A stretch of 64,000 nt of DNA from Raineyella fluvialis. Its GTDB lineage: Bacteria; Actinomycetota; Actinomycetes; Propionibacteriales; Propionibacteriaceae. The translations under genes and the position numbers were made by a program. The notes beneath the pieces are model-generated. The model did not search any database. It was not told where the DNA came from and saw only the letters and a program-made list of their open reading frames with translations. The stretch spans positions 186,001-250,000 of the forward strand of contig NZ_CP045725.1 in assembly GCF_009646095.1 (NCBI RefSeq). The letters are read 5' to 3'. Below, piece by piece: positions 9,403 to 17,420 of this stretch. The stretch's first letter is position 1; every line of letters starts with the position of its first letter.

Positions 9403-10065
9403 TCAGGAGAGGACGATCGAGCCCTTCGGTCCCGAGACGACGGCGGTCAGACCCGGGCGGCCGGCCGCCACCGGCAGGTCGACACCGAGAGCGGTGAGGA
9501 CGTGGGTCGCCGCCGCCGGATTGGTATGACGGAGGGTCAGCGACTCCAGTCGGGCGGCGGGAAGTCCGGAGGACGCCGGGTGGGCGGTTTGCCCCCAGTC
9601 GATCAGGAACGGCACCACCCCGTCGAAGGGTGCGGGATGGCGCGACGCGAGGCGCCACCTCAGCAGTGTGCCCTCCGGTGTACGGCGCGAGACTGGCCAG
9701 GGATCCCCCAGGTCGGCCCCGGCCCGGCGGGCCGCCACGGCGGCCTCATCGAGGTCGGCCGGGTGCACGGCCCAGCCTCGCAGCACAGGCTCGTCGAGTT
9801 CGTTCAACCCGAACGGCTTCGCCTCCGTCGATCCGTCCGACGCGTCGGCTTCGGCCTCGTCATCGGGCCCGATGATCTCCAGATAAGAAGTGTCACTGAA
9901 CGAGATCAGGTAGTTGCGGGTCCCCCGCCCCGGGTGCCGGCCACCCGGGGTGGCGCGGACGCCGATCGCCTCCTCCAGGGAGGCCACGGCGGTCGGGAGA
10001 TCGGGGGTGGCGAACACCAGGTGGTCGAGGTGGTGAGGGATGGCTCCGGTGGGCTGCGGGGGCAT
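9403..10065 (-). CDS. Glyoxalase-like (VOC) domain protein
   Basis: 220 residues from ATG 10065, preceded by a G-rich ribosome binding site about 7 nt upstream. An in-frame ATG at 10080 has no such site. LDHLVFATPDLPTAVASLE near residue 15 is the first VOC beta-alpha-beta unit with its metal-ligand His, and SYLEIIGPDD near 65 supplies the Glu typical of the second ligand. The C-terminal half repeats the fold weakly. This matches the Pfam Glyoxalase-like family (PF13468 type) rather than classic GloA. The substrate is unknown. It is divergent from the LLM/CMD operon across an unusually AT-rich gap. Confidence 0.78.
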   Translation of the reverse strand: MPPQPTGAIPHHLDHLVFATPDLPTAVASLEEAIGVRATPGGRHPGRGTRNYLISFSDTSYLEIIGPDDEAEADASDGSTEAKPFGLNELDEPVLRGWAVHPADLDEAAVAARRAGADLGDPWPVSRRTPEGTLLRWRLASRHPAPFDGVVPFLIDWGQTAHPASSGLPAARLESLTLRHTNPAAATHVLTALGVDLPVAAGRPGLTAVVSGPKGSIVLS

Positions 10066-10080
10066 GACACGTCCCCCCAT

Positions 10081-10182
10081 TCGATAAGCAGATTTTATCT
10101 AGTTGCCTATATATGCTTATACTCTACCGTAACAGTAGGTTTTCGGGAGGCGTTCCTCCCCGAACCTGTCCGAGAGGCAACG
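10081..10182. promoter_or_regulatory. AT-rich divergent promoter region
   Basis: This is the only clearly AT-rich stretch in the window. For the minus strand, TAAAAT sits about 20 nt before the VOC ATG. For the plus strand, TATACT (10118-10123) is a good -10. Two short dyads are visible: GATAA/TTATC (10082-10098) and CTAC/GTAG around 10124-10138. A 9-bp hairpin (10142-10164, ttcgggagg/cctccccgaa) lies in the plus-strand leader just before the AGAGG ribosome binding site at about 10174. A regulator site is likely here, but which regulator binds cannot be told. Confidence 0.5.
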
Positions 10183-10692
10183 ATGAGAAACTCCCGAGCT
10201 GCGGCCGGCGCCGTGGTCGCCGACATGTTGGACCGGGTGGCCCTGCCCGCCGGGACGGCCGCCCGCCATCCACGCGAGCTGTCGGGGGGCCAGCGCCAGC
10301 GGGTGGCCATCGCCCGCGCCCTGGTGCTGGAACCGAGCGTCGTGGTGCTCGACGAACCGGTCTCCGCGCTCGACGTCACGGTGCAGGCCCAGATCCTGCG
10401 GCTACTGGAGCGGCTGCAGCGCGACCTCGGCCTGACCTACCTGTTCATCTCGCATGATCTTGCCGTCGTCCGCCGGATCGCCGACACCGTCTCGGTGATG
10501 CGCGCGGGGCGCATCGTCGAGACCGGGCCACTCGGCCAGGTCTTCGACGACCCCCGTTCCGACTACACCCGAGCACTGCTCGACGCGATCCCCGCCCGGG
10601 GGATCCTGCCCGTCCGCCCCACCGTACTGCCCAGCTCGGTCACCCGACCGCCCCTGGCCACCGCCCCTCGAACCCAGGAGTCCCCAGCATGA
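10183..10692 (+). pseudogene. C-terminal half of an oligopeptide-type ABC ATPase
   Basis: 169 residues from ATG 10183. The sequence begins just before ELSGGQRQRVAIARAL (ABC signature), continues through VVVLDEPVSALDVTVQAQ (Walker B and D-loop) and FISHDLAVVRR (H-loop), and ends in the OppF/DppF-type C-terminus (DYTRALLDAIP). The Walker A P-loop, the Q-loop and roughly 150 N-terminal residues are absent from all frames upstream, so it cannot bind ATP alone. In the related operons I recall (LLM KPN_01858, SBP KPN_01854, CMD Avi_7170 and Avi_7169 families) a complete peptide-type ABC transporter precedes these enzymes. The stop overlaps the next start (ATGA), so the 3' end keeps its operon coupling. 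Confidence 0.85.
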
Positions 10693-11729
10693 CCGCACCA
10701 GCCCTCGGCTTCTTCACGCGTCTCCTCGAGGACGCCCCGGCCGCCGACCGGTACCGCTACGCAGTGGCCCAGATCCAGCAGGCCGAACGGTACGGGTACC
10801 GGTCAGCCTGGGTCGCCCAGCACCACTTCCACGAATCCGAGGGAGGGCTCCCCTCCCCACTGGTCTTCCTGGCGCACGCCGCGGCCCGGACCAGCCGGAT
10901 CCGTCTCGGCACTGGCGTGATCACCCTGCCCATGGAAGCGCCCGTACGGTTGGCCGAGGATCTCGCCGTGCTGGACCGGCTCGCTGACGGCCGGGTCGAG
11001 GTGGGCCTGGCCTCCGGCGGCACGCCGGGTTCCTTCCCGGCGTTCGGGCACCGGTTCGACAATCGCCACACCGTCTACTTCCGCCACCTGCAGGACCTGC
11101 TGGACGCCTGGGAGGGGCGCGGCGTCGCCGGCACGGAGAACCGTCTCTACCCCTCCGGCGGCACCCTGCCCGAACGCCTGTGGCACGCGACGTTCTCAGC
11201 CGACGGCGCACGCCGAGCCGGTCGGCGAGGTCTGGGTCTGATGCTGTCCCGTACGCAGCCCCGTCCGGAGGGCGACCCGCACGCATCCCTGCCCGAGCTG
11301 CAGCATCCGATCATCGACGCCTACCTGGAATCCCTGCCGCCGGAGGTCTCCCCCCGGATCATGGCCTCGCGGACGCTGTTCGTCAGCGAGGACCGTGCCG
11401 AGGCCCAGGAGTACGGCGAACAGGGACTGCGCCGCGGAGTGGAACGGCTGCGCTACCTGGATCCACGGCTCGCCTCCGCGCGGCTGGAGGACCTCACCGC
11501 CGTAACCGACACCCATCTGGGCACGCCCGAGGACGTGATCGCCTCACTGGCGACCGACACGGTCCTGCAGCGCGCCACCGACGTGGTCTTCCAGGTGCAC
11601 TCGGTCGACCCGCCCCACGAGGCCACACTGCAGTCCATCGCGCTGGTCGCCGAGCGCGTGGCCCCGCACTTCGGCTGGAAGGTGGCCACTCCGGCCTCCG
11701 CCCCCGAGACCGATCGGCAGGCAGCATGA
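10689..11729 (+). CDS. FMN-dependent luciferase-like monooxygenase (KPN_01858-type)
   Basis: 346 residues. Bacterial-luciferase-fold flavoprotein, read from RIRLGTGVITLPMEAPVRLAEDLAVLDRLADGRVE-like segments (residues 60-100) that are the LLM core, and GWVAQHH-type text near residue 40. LLM enzymes use reduced FMN and oxygen to oxidise small molecules such as sulfonates. It matches, as far as I recall, the family found with CMD-domain proteins and a peptide-type ABC transporter (TIGR04027). The physiological substrate is unknown. The ATG overlaps the preceding stop, and its own stop overlaps the next ATG, so all four genes from 10183 to 13023 form one translationally coupled operon. Confidence 0.85.
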   Translation: MTAPALGFFTRLLEDAPAADRYRYAVAQIQQAERYGYRSAWVAQHHFHESEGGLPSPLVFLAHAAARTSRIRLGTGVITLPMEAPVRLAEDLAVLDRLADGRVEVGLASGGTPGSFPAFGHRFDNRHTVYFRHLQDLLDAWEGRGVAGTENRLYPSGGTLPERLWHATFSADGARRAGRRGLGLMLSRTQPRPEGDPHASLPELQHPIIDAYLESLPPEVSPRIMASRTLFVSEDRAEAQEYGEQGLRRGVERLRYLDPRLASARLEDLTAVTDTHLGTPEDVIASLATDTVLQRATDVVFQVHSVDPPHEATLQSIALVAERVAPHFGWKVATPASAPETDRQAA

Positions 11730-12364
11730 GCGCGCCGGTGACGCCACGACACGTCGACGTCGACGTCGACGTCGACGTCGACGTCGTCGACCGACTGGCG
11801 GGGATCCGGCCGGGCAGCCGACTCGACGACGTGCGGCGACGCCGCCCCATCGCCCGGGAACAGACCCAGCACGCCTACGAACTGCTCTTCGGACCGGGCG
11901 CGGGTGGGCTGTTCTCCCGCGCTGAACGCCTTGCCGTCGCCACCTTCGTCACCGCCCTGCATGGGGAGACGAGGATCGCCGACCACTACGCCGCCCTGCT
12001 GGCCGAGGTCGAACCCGAGTGGGTCGACCCGCTGCGGGCTGAGGCCGACCGGGCCGCCGGGAGGGGCCCCTGGGGCACCTATCGCGAGCCCGGCCTCGCC
12101 GACGAGAGTGTGCCGGGGCCCGCCTACGTCGCCGCGCCAGGCATCCACGACCGACTCGGCGGACGGCTCGCGGGCGCCCTGACCCATGCCCACCTGCTCG
12201 TACTGCATCCCCGCGATGCCTCCCCGGAGGCGTTGGCGTCGCTGGCCGCAGCCGGCTGGTCCCGATCCGGAATCGTCACCCTGTCCCAGGCCGTCGCCTT
12301 CCTCACCTACCAGATCCGCCTCGTCCACGGCCTACGACAGCTGGCCATCGAAGGAGACTCATGA
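11726..12364 (+). CDS. CMD domain protein (Avi_7170-type)
   Basis: 212 residues from ATG 11726, which overlaps the LLM stop by 4 nt. The N-terminus carries a run of Val-Asp pairs encoded by a hexanucleotide repeat. The body resembles the carboxymuconolactone-decarboxylase-like helical fold (FSRAERLAVATFVTALHGE near residue 65). The usual CxxC-H peroxidase triad is not obvious here, unlike in its downstream neighbour, so this may be a non-catalytic partner. It is the companion of the LLM and alkylhydroperoxidase genes in a known conserved set. The function is not established. Confidence 0.78.
   Translation: MSAPVTPRHVDVDVDVDVDVVDRLAGIRPGSRLDDVRRRRPIAREQTQHAYELLFGPGAGGLFSRAERLAVATFVTALHGETRIADHYAALLAEVEPEWVDPLRAEADRAAGRGPWGTYREPGLADESVPGPAYVAAPGIHDRLGGRLAGALTHAHLLVLHPRDASPEALASLAAAGWSRSGIVTLSQAVAFLTYQIRLVHGLRQLAIEGDS
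11751..11789 (+). repeat. GTCGAC hexanucleotide repeat inside the CMD gene
   Basis: About six consecutive GTCGAC units encode a Val-Asp run at residues 11-20 of the CMD protein. Each unit is itself a palindrome. Copy-number changes by slippage would add or remove two residues without breaking the frame. Confidence 0.9.
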
Positions 12365-13023
12365 CCACCCCGACCGAGCAAGCGGCACTGGCGGAGCAGG
12401 CCGGGACACCACCGATCCCCCCGGTCGTGCACCCGAGCCTCGAGCGCCCCGACGCCTTCACCCAGGACCAGCTGGGCTGGGTCGCGTGGCTCGAGCCCCG
12501 CTCCGCAGCCGACCTGACCGAGGAGCAGCAGGCCGGCCTGCTGCAACGCTCCCGGGCCGCCAGCCCCTACTTCCGACTGCTGGCAGAGGACCCGCCGGTA
12601 CTGGCGGCTCGTACGCACACCGACTTCGACATCTTCCACTCCACCGAGGACGGCCTGCGCCGGGGCGAACGCGAACTGGCCGCGGCGGTTGCTTCCCGGG
12701 TCAACGGGTGCGTGTTCTGCGCCTCCGTGCATGCCCGTTTCGCGTCGCATCACTCGGGACGCCACGACCAGGTCCAAAGGCTGCTCGATGAGGGTCCCAC
12801 GGCCCTCATCGACGACGATGATCCTGCGTGGTCCGCCATCGCGGCGGCGGCCGTCGCACTCTCGGGGACGCCGGCAGGATTGGGCGCGGAGCACGTGGCC
12901 GCCCTGCGTGCGGCAGGTTTGGCGGACCTGGACATCTTCGACCTGGTCAACGCCACATCCTTCTTCGCGTGGGCGAACCGTCTGATGCTGTCGCTGGGTG
13001 AGCCGGAGGTGATCGGAACGTAG
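12361..13023 (+). CDS. Alkylhydroperoxidase-domain protein (Avi_7169-type)
   Basis: 220 residues, ATG overlapping the previous stop (ATGA). AhpD-like: residues about 117-125 read NGCVFCASVHA, giving the CxxC and downstream His of the AhpD catalytic motif. It probably reduces peroxides or acts as a thiol-active partner of the LLM enzyme. The C-terminal third (DLVNATSFFAWANRLMLSLGEP) is typical of the family. It ends the operon. The TAG stop (13021-13023) is also the first three bases of a TAGACT -10 hexamer for the next gene. Confidence 0.85.
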   Translation: MTTPTEQAALAEQAGTPPIPPVVHPSLERPDAFTQDQLGWVAWLEPRSAADLTEEQQAGLLQRSRAASPYFRLLAEDPPVLAARTHTDFDIFHSTEDGLRRGERELAAAVASRVNGCVFCASVHARFASHHSGRHDQVQRLLDEGPTALIDDDDPAWSAIAAAAVALSGTPAGLGAEHVAALRAAGLADLDIFDLVNATSFFAWANRLMLSLGEPEVIGT

Positions 13024-13032
13024 ACTCGTGCC

Positions 13033-13296
13033 ATGACCCAGCATCTGAGCCCTGGCGCCGAGACCCTCGTCGACGAGCGCGTCGAGCAGGAGGAGGACCT
13101 CCGGTACGAGGAGGGCGACCATGAGCGCTTCTCCCACTACGTGCCGAAGGAGCGCCTGACCGAGGCCATGGTGATGGGCACCCCTGTCATCGCCCTGTGT
13201 GGCAAGGTCTGGGTGCCCTCGCGCAACCCCGATCGCTTCCCGGTCTGCCCCGAGTGCAAGGAGATCTGGGAGACCCTGCAGGACGACAGGCACTGA
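13033..13296 (+). CDS. DUF3039 protein
   Basis: 87 residues, conserved in actinobacteria with unknown function. The core HYVPKERLTEAMVMGTPVIALCGKVWVPSRNP (residues 35-66) and the second Cys pair CPECKEIW (near 75) suggest a small zinc-binding fold with three Cys. Start ATG 13033 follows TAGACT (13021-13026) by 6 nt, so the transcript is likely leaderless and its -10 overlaps the upstream stop codon. The gap to the lipoprotein gene is 4 nt, suggesting co-transcription. Confidence 0.88.
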   Translation: MTQHLSPGAETLVDERVEQEEDLRYEEGDHERFSHYVPKERLTEAMVMGTPVIALCGKVWVPSRNPDRFPVCPECKEIWETLQDDRH

Positions 13297-13300
13297 CCCG

Positions 13301-13885
13301 GTGACTTTCCCTCTCGACGCCCGACGGCTGTCCGGCGTGGTCGCCGTCTGCGCGCTGCTGCTGGCCGGCTGCGCCCAGGGGACCGGTTCGGCGACCTCCA
13401 CCGCCTCGGACACTCCCGCGACCACCGATCCCGCCACCACCTCGGCCACCCCCAGCAGCAGCACGTCGGCGCCAGCCGTGAACGTCCGTCAGGTCGGTGC
13501 AGTGCTCGACGTGAGCAGCAGCGATCGCTATCGCTTCGCGTCGCCGACCGGCAACATCGTCTGCCAGCTGGACAAGGATGCCGTCCAATGTGCCGCCGCG
13601 GATCGCCAATGGACCCCGACGCCGACCGGTAAGGACGACTGCAAGGATCCGAACGGCGACGTGGCGCTGAGGTCCGACGGCCGGGCCGTCGTGGTCTGTC
13701 ACGGCGACTCCATCGGCCAGAGGACGGACAAGAAGACGTCCGCCACGGTCCTGGACTACGGCCACGCCGTGAAGAAGGGCGACATCATGTGCCTCAGCCA
13801 GACCAACGGCGTCACCTGCTCCAGCAACGTGAACGGCGCCAGCATCTTCCTGTCCCGGGAACGTTACGAGGTCAACGGGAGCTGA
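13301..13885 (+). CDS. Putative lipoprotein
   Basis: 194 residues from GTG 13301. The N-terminus has a charged start, a hydrophobic run and the lipobox LLAGC with Cys near residue 22, so it is probably anchored to the outer face of the membrane. Residues 25-60 are Thr/Ser/Ala/Pro-rich, a wall-spanning linker. The folded part (residues 65-190) has six regularly placed Cys (IVCQLD, AVQCAA, DDCKD, VVVCHG, IMCLS, VTCSS), which likely form three disulfides. I do not recognise a family with a known function. It follows DUF3039 closely and is closed by a hairpin at 13897. Confidence 0.75.
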   Translation: MTFPLDARRLSGVVAVCALLLAGCAQGTGSATSTASDTPATTDPATTSATPSSSTSAPAVNVRQVGAVLDVSSSDRYRFASPTGNIVCQLDKDAVQCAAADRQWTPTPTGKDDCKDPNGDVALRSDGRAVVVCHGDSIGQRTDKKTSATVLDYGHAVKKGDIMCLSQTNGVTCSSNVNGASIFLSRERYEVNGS

Positions 13886-13896
13886 CGCCTGGCCGC

Positions 13897-13926
13897 GGCT
13901 CGACCCGACATCGGTGGGGTCGAGCC
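13897..13926. terminator. Hairpin between convergent lipoprotein and tetR genes
   Basis: Ten-base arms ggctcgaccc and gggtcgagcc enclose a 10-nt loop. It lies between two convergent stop codons and can serve both transcripts. Confidence 0.7.
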
Positions 13927-13933
13927 TGGCGGC

Positions 13934-14515
13934 TCAGCGACTCGCCGACACCCCGGCCCGCACGTACGCCACGACGGAGGCCACCGCCGCCTCGACCGCC
14001 ATGCCATGCTCGATCAGCGGAACCACGCCGTTGATCGCACCCCAGGAGATCGCGGTCAGGACCGCGACGTCCCCGCCACCGACGGCGGCGATCGCCGCCG
14101 ACAGGGGGGCGACGAGCTCCTGGTGCAGCTGGCGCAGCCGCTCCTGCTGATCGGGGCCGAGCGTGGCGACATCGACGGACGGATCAGGAGCATGCCCGTC
14201 GGCGGCTCCCTGCAACATCGTCCGGATGATCGCCTCCAAGCGCGCCGCCGGCTCCGGTCCAGCGGCCTCGAGGGCTGCGGCGAGGGCGGCGTTGACCTGC
14301 ACGAAGGTCTCCTCCACCGCCAGGGCGACCAACTCGTTGCCCGACCTCGCGTACTGGTAGACGCTGGTCCTCGCCAGCCCGGCCCGCTCGGCCACGGCGG
14401 CGGGCGTAACGGCCGAGGCACCCTCGGTCGTGAGCAACTCGACCGCTGCCGCCACGACCTGGCGCTCCTTCATCGCACGATGTTCGGCGACCGTCGCGGC
14501 GGAGATCTTCGGCAC
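13934..14515 (-). CDS. TetR-family transcriptional regulator
   Basis: 193 residues. The N-terminal helix-turn-helix is clear: AAVELLTTEGASAVTPAAVAERAGL, then ARTSVYQYARSGNELVALAVEE (residues 24-70). The C-terminal ligand domain is Ala-rich. The gene is divergent from an MFS efflux pump, the usual arrangement for a local repressor that releases when the drug binds. An inverted repeat in the shared gap (14564-14595) is a possible operator. Ligand unknown. Confidence 0.9.
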   Translation of the reverse strand: MPKISAATVAEHRAMKERQVVAAAVELLTTEGASAVTPAAVAERAGLARTSVYQYARSGNELVALAVEETFVQVNAALAAALEAAGPEPAARLEAIIRTMLQGAADGHAPDPSVDVATLGPDQQERLRQLHQELVAPLSAAIAAVGGGDVAVLTAISWGAINGVVPLIEHGMAVEAAVASVVAYVRAGVSASR

Positions 14516-14563
14516 CGCCCCATCTTCCCACGGATCCAGCCACGGCAGCGATGCACATCACTC

Positions 14564-14595
14564 CATTCCGGTTTTACCAACACACCGTCGGAATG
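14564..14595. promoter_or_regulatory. Candidate TetR operator between tetR and MFS genes
   Basis: CATTCCG (14564-14570) and CGGAATG (14589-14595) form 7-bp arms with an 18-nt spacer in the 143-bp divergent gap. The spacer includes TTTTACC and the right side GTTACC, so other pairings are possible. No consensus -35 was seen. Confidence 0.4.
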
Positions 14596-14658
14596 TTACC
14601 GTCGACTCGTCAGTAAGATCGTCCCGCCACGCCTGAGTGGCACCGTCAGGGAGACCCC

Positions 14659-16314
14659 ATGTCCGACCCCACCACTCCCACTCCCCGCATCCCCACAGGT
14701 GCCGCCGGTGCCACGGCCGCTCCGCCCGGTGACTTCACCGGCACCCCCCACCGGTGGTGGGGGATGGCCGCCATCGCGCTGGGCACCTCGTTGGTGATCA
14801 TGGACGCCACGATCGCCAACGTCGCGCTGCCGGTCGTCATCGACGACCTCCACATGAGCGCCACCCAGGCGCAGTGGGTCAGCGCCGTCTATGCCCTGGT
14901 CTTCGCGTCACTGATGCTCACCTCGGGCCGGTTCGGGGATCTCTTCGGCCGCCGGATGATGTTCGTGGCCGGCCTGGTCGTCTTCATGGGGTCCTCCCTC
15001 GTCGCCGGTTCGGCGGGCAGCCCGGAGGTGCTGCTCGCGGCCAGGTTGGTGCAGGGTGTCGGGGCCGCGATGGTGCTTCCCGCCACCACGTCGACGATCA
15101 ACGCGATGTTCACCGGCAAGGACCGCAGCATCGCCTTCGCGATCTACGGCTCGGCGATCGGTGGCATGGCGGCGGTGGGCCCGCTCGTCGGTGGCTGGCT
15201 CGCCACCGACGCGAGCTGGCGCTGGGCCTTCTGGCTCAACATTCCGTTCGGGATCGCCGCGGTGGTTCTGGCCACCCGCTACCTGCCGGAGACGCGGGAT
15301 CGTACGTTGCGCCGAGGCATCGACTGGTCCGGGACCGTGCTCGCGACGCTGGGTCTCGGCGGCATCGTCTTCGCCCTGGTCGAATCCTCCTCGTTCGGTT
15401 GGCTGCACCAGGCGGACGGCTCGCTGTCCCCGGTGCCGTTCGCCCTTGCCGGTGGTGTTGTCCTGATGGGCCTGTGGGTCTGGGCCGAACGGATCCGGCA
15501 CCGTCGCGGGGCCATCGTCCAGGCCCACCTCGGGCTGTGGCGCATCGCGAACTTCCGGCACGGGGCCATCGCCTCGATGGTGATCACGCTCGGGGAGTTC
15601 GGCATGCTGTTCACCCTCCCCCTGGTCCTCCAGGGCGCGCTGGGCTACGACGCGCTGGGCACCGGGTGGCTGATGATGGTGCTGGCCGTCGGGACGTTCG
15701 TGATGTCGGGCGCGGTCCCCCAGCTCACCCGTCGGATCGGCGCGCGACGAGTGGTGCAGTTCGGCGTCTTCGTCGAGGCGATCGCGGTGGCCGGGCTGGC
15801 CCTGGCGCTTCCCGGCACCGCCTGGTCGATCGGGGCCTGCCTCTTCCTCTACGGCCTCGGCGTCGGGATGGCGACGGCGCAGGTGACCAGCGTCTCCCTC
15901 GCCGAAGTGCCGGTCGGCCTGTCCGGGGAGGCGTCCGGCATGCTCACCACCGTTCGCCAGATCGGTTCGGCACTCGGGGTCGCGGTGCTCGGTGGTCTGC
16001 TGATCAGTTCACTCACCCAGGGCACCCAGTCGCGCCTGGATGAGGTCCCACTGCCGGCGGCCGCCCGGACGGCGGTGGTCAGCGCGGTGCACGACTCGAT
16101 CGGTGCGGCGATCCCTGCGCTGCAGCGTGACGCCCGGACCACTGCGGCGGCCCAGCTCGCGGCGGAGGCCTTGGTCGACGCGGCCAGGATCTCCACCGGC
16201 GTCGCCGGCGGCATCCTCGGGATCGGTTTCCTGGCCACTCTCGCCCTGACCGAGGTGTCCGCCGAGGAGACGATGCGCCGGCGCGGACGTACGGAGAGCG
16301 CCGTCGAGGCCTGA
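14659..16314 (+). CDS. MFS drug transporter, DHA2 (14-TM) type
   Basis: 551 residues. Proton-driven efflux of drugs or other cations across the inner membrane is likely. The first membrane helix region has SLVIMDATIANVALPVV, the DHA2 motif D variant. GRFGDLFGRRMM near residue 95 is motif A. About 14 membrane spans can be counted, with an Ala-rich extracellular loop near 470. It is divergent from tetR and is probably repressed by it. The gene converges on the transglutaminase gene across a large paired repeat. Confidence 0.9.
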   Translation: MSDPTTPTPRIPTGAAGATAAPPGDFTGTPHRWWGMAAIALGTSLVIMDATIANVALPVVIDDLHMSATQAQWVSAVYALVFASLMLTSGRFGDLFGRRMMFVAGLVVFMGSSLVAGSAGSPEVLLAARLVQGVGAAMVLPATTSTINAMFTGKDRSIAFAIYGSAIGGMAAVGPLVGGWLATDASWRWAFWLNIPFGIAAVVLATRYLPETRDRTLRRGIDWSGTVLATLGLGGIVFALVESSSFGWLHQADGSLSPVPFALAGGVVLMGLWVWAERIRHRRGAIVQAHLGLWRIANFRHGAIASMVITLGEFGMLFTLPLVLQGALGYDALGTGWLMMVLAVGTFVMSGAVPQLTRRIGARRVVQFGVFVEAIAVAGLALALPGTAWSIGACLFLYGLGVGMATAQVTSVSLAEVPVGLSGEASGMLTTVRQIGSALGVAVLGGLLISSLTQGTQSRLDEVPLPAAARTAVVSAVHDSIGAAIPALQRDARTTAAAQLAAEALVDAARISTGVAGGILGIGFLATLALTEVSAEETMRRRGRTESAVEA

Positions 16315-16391
16315 GCCACGGAGTAACTCCCGGGTGCGAAGGGCCAGGGGTGGGATGGCCTGCCACGCCCGCAGAGCTGAGGTTCTCGCGT

Positions 16392-16495
16392 GAGGGCCCT
16401 GAACAACTGAGGGGAATTGCGTAACTGAGGAGGAAAAGCGGCCAGAAGGTCCTCAGTTGTGCCTATCCCCTCAGTTGCGCGAATGGCCCTCGCCC
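16392..16495. repeat. Large imperfect inverted repeat with four AACTGAGG units
   Basis: The left arm (16392-16431) carries GAGGGCC, then CAACTGAGGGGA, then AACTGAGGA. The right arm (16450-16495) has the same three blocks inverted in the same order and at the same 5-nt and 7-nt spacings, while the bases between the blocks differ. It fills the gap between two convergent genes. It could be a two-way terminator or a small mobile repeat. Confidence 0.8.
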
Positions 16496-16520
16496 TGGTC
16501 ACGGTGAGTCCCTCAAACGC

Positions 16521-17420
16521 TCAGGGAGCCGGGAAGGTCGAGGCCTCGATCGGCGCCATGTCCACGCTGACCTTCATCGCCGACCGCCCAGCCTCGCCGT
16601 AGATCACGCCCCGCACCGGGGCGACATCGGAGTAGTCCCGGCCCCAGGCGACGGTGGCGTGCGACTCGTCGACCGGCCGGTCGTTGGTCGGGTCGAGGTC
16701 GTACCAGCCGGCCCCCGGCACCCAGACCCCCGCCCAGGCATGTGTCGCGTCGGCCCCGATGTTGCGGGGCCGCCCGGGTGGGGGGATCGTGGCCAGGTAG
16801 CCGGAGACGTACCGCCCGGCCAGTCCCACCGAGCGCAGGCAGGCCACCATCAGCTGGGCGAAGTCCTGACAGACCCCCGCCCGGATCCGCAGCACCTCGT
16901 CGACCCGGGTCGTCACGGACGTGGCGCGAGGGTCGTACGCGAAGTCGGCGTGGATCCGGTGGTTCAGCTCCTCGACGGCCTCCCCCAGCGGCCGGCCGGC
17001 CGGGAACGACGGGGCCGCGTAGGCGGCGACCTCGGCACGGATGTCCACCCGCGGCGACGGCAGCGTCAGGTCGACGGCACGCCACCAGTCGGACACGTCG
17101 CGACGGCTGTCCGGCCGGCACCGTTCCCACGGCTCGGCGAGGGCCTGCGGCTCGACGGTCTGCGCGCCCACGGTCAGGTCCGTCGTGCCGACGATGACCA
17201 GGTCCGTGTGCGGCGCGGTGACGTGGTACCAGGTGCGGGTGTTGCCGTACACATCGACGTACGTCGCCCGATCCGAGGGGACCGGCGTCACGTCGATGCG
17301 GTGGCCGAGGAGGTGCTGACGGCTGTCCTCCTGCGGCGCCAGATGATAGAGCCCGTAGCTCGAGGTGATCCGTCCCTCGTAGTGGTAGGCGGTTTCGTGG
17401 CGGATGCGGTAGGTCCTCAC
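16521..17420 (-). CDS. Transglutaminase-like cysteine protease family protein
   Basis: 299 residues, cytosolic. The N-terminal beta domain (MRTYRIRHETAYHYEG) is the bacterial transglutaminase-like N-terminal module. The papain-fold core follows with the catalytic triad in order: Cys in IRAGVCQDFAQLM (near residue 173), His in ATHAWAGVW (near 225) and Asp in WYDLDPTNDR (near 240). Genes of this type sit beside the circularly permuted ATP-grasp and alpha-E genes in many bacteria, and the proteins are thought to act together in making and cutting an amide-linked product. The ATG overlaps the stop of the upstream gene (ATGA). Confidence 0.9.
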   Translation of the reverse strand: MRTYRIRHETAYHYEGRITSSYGLYHLAPQEDSRQHLLGHRIDVTPVPSDRATYVDVYGNTRTWYHVTAPHTDLVIVGTTDLTVGAQTVEPQALAEPWERCRPDSRRDVSDWWRAVDLTLPSPRVDIRAEVAAYAAPSFPAGRPLGEAVEELNHRIHADFAYDPRATSVTTRVDEVLRIRAGVCQDFAQLMVACLRSVGLAGRYVSGYLATIPPPGRPRNIGADATHAWAGVWVPGAGWYDLDPTNDRPVDESHATVAWGRDYSDVAPVRGVIYGEAGRSAMKVSVDMAPIEASTFPAP

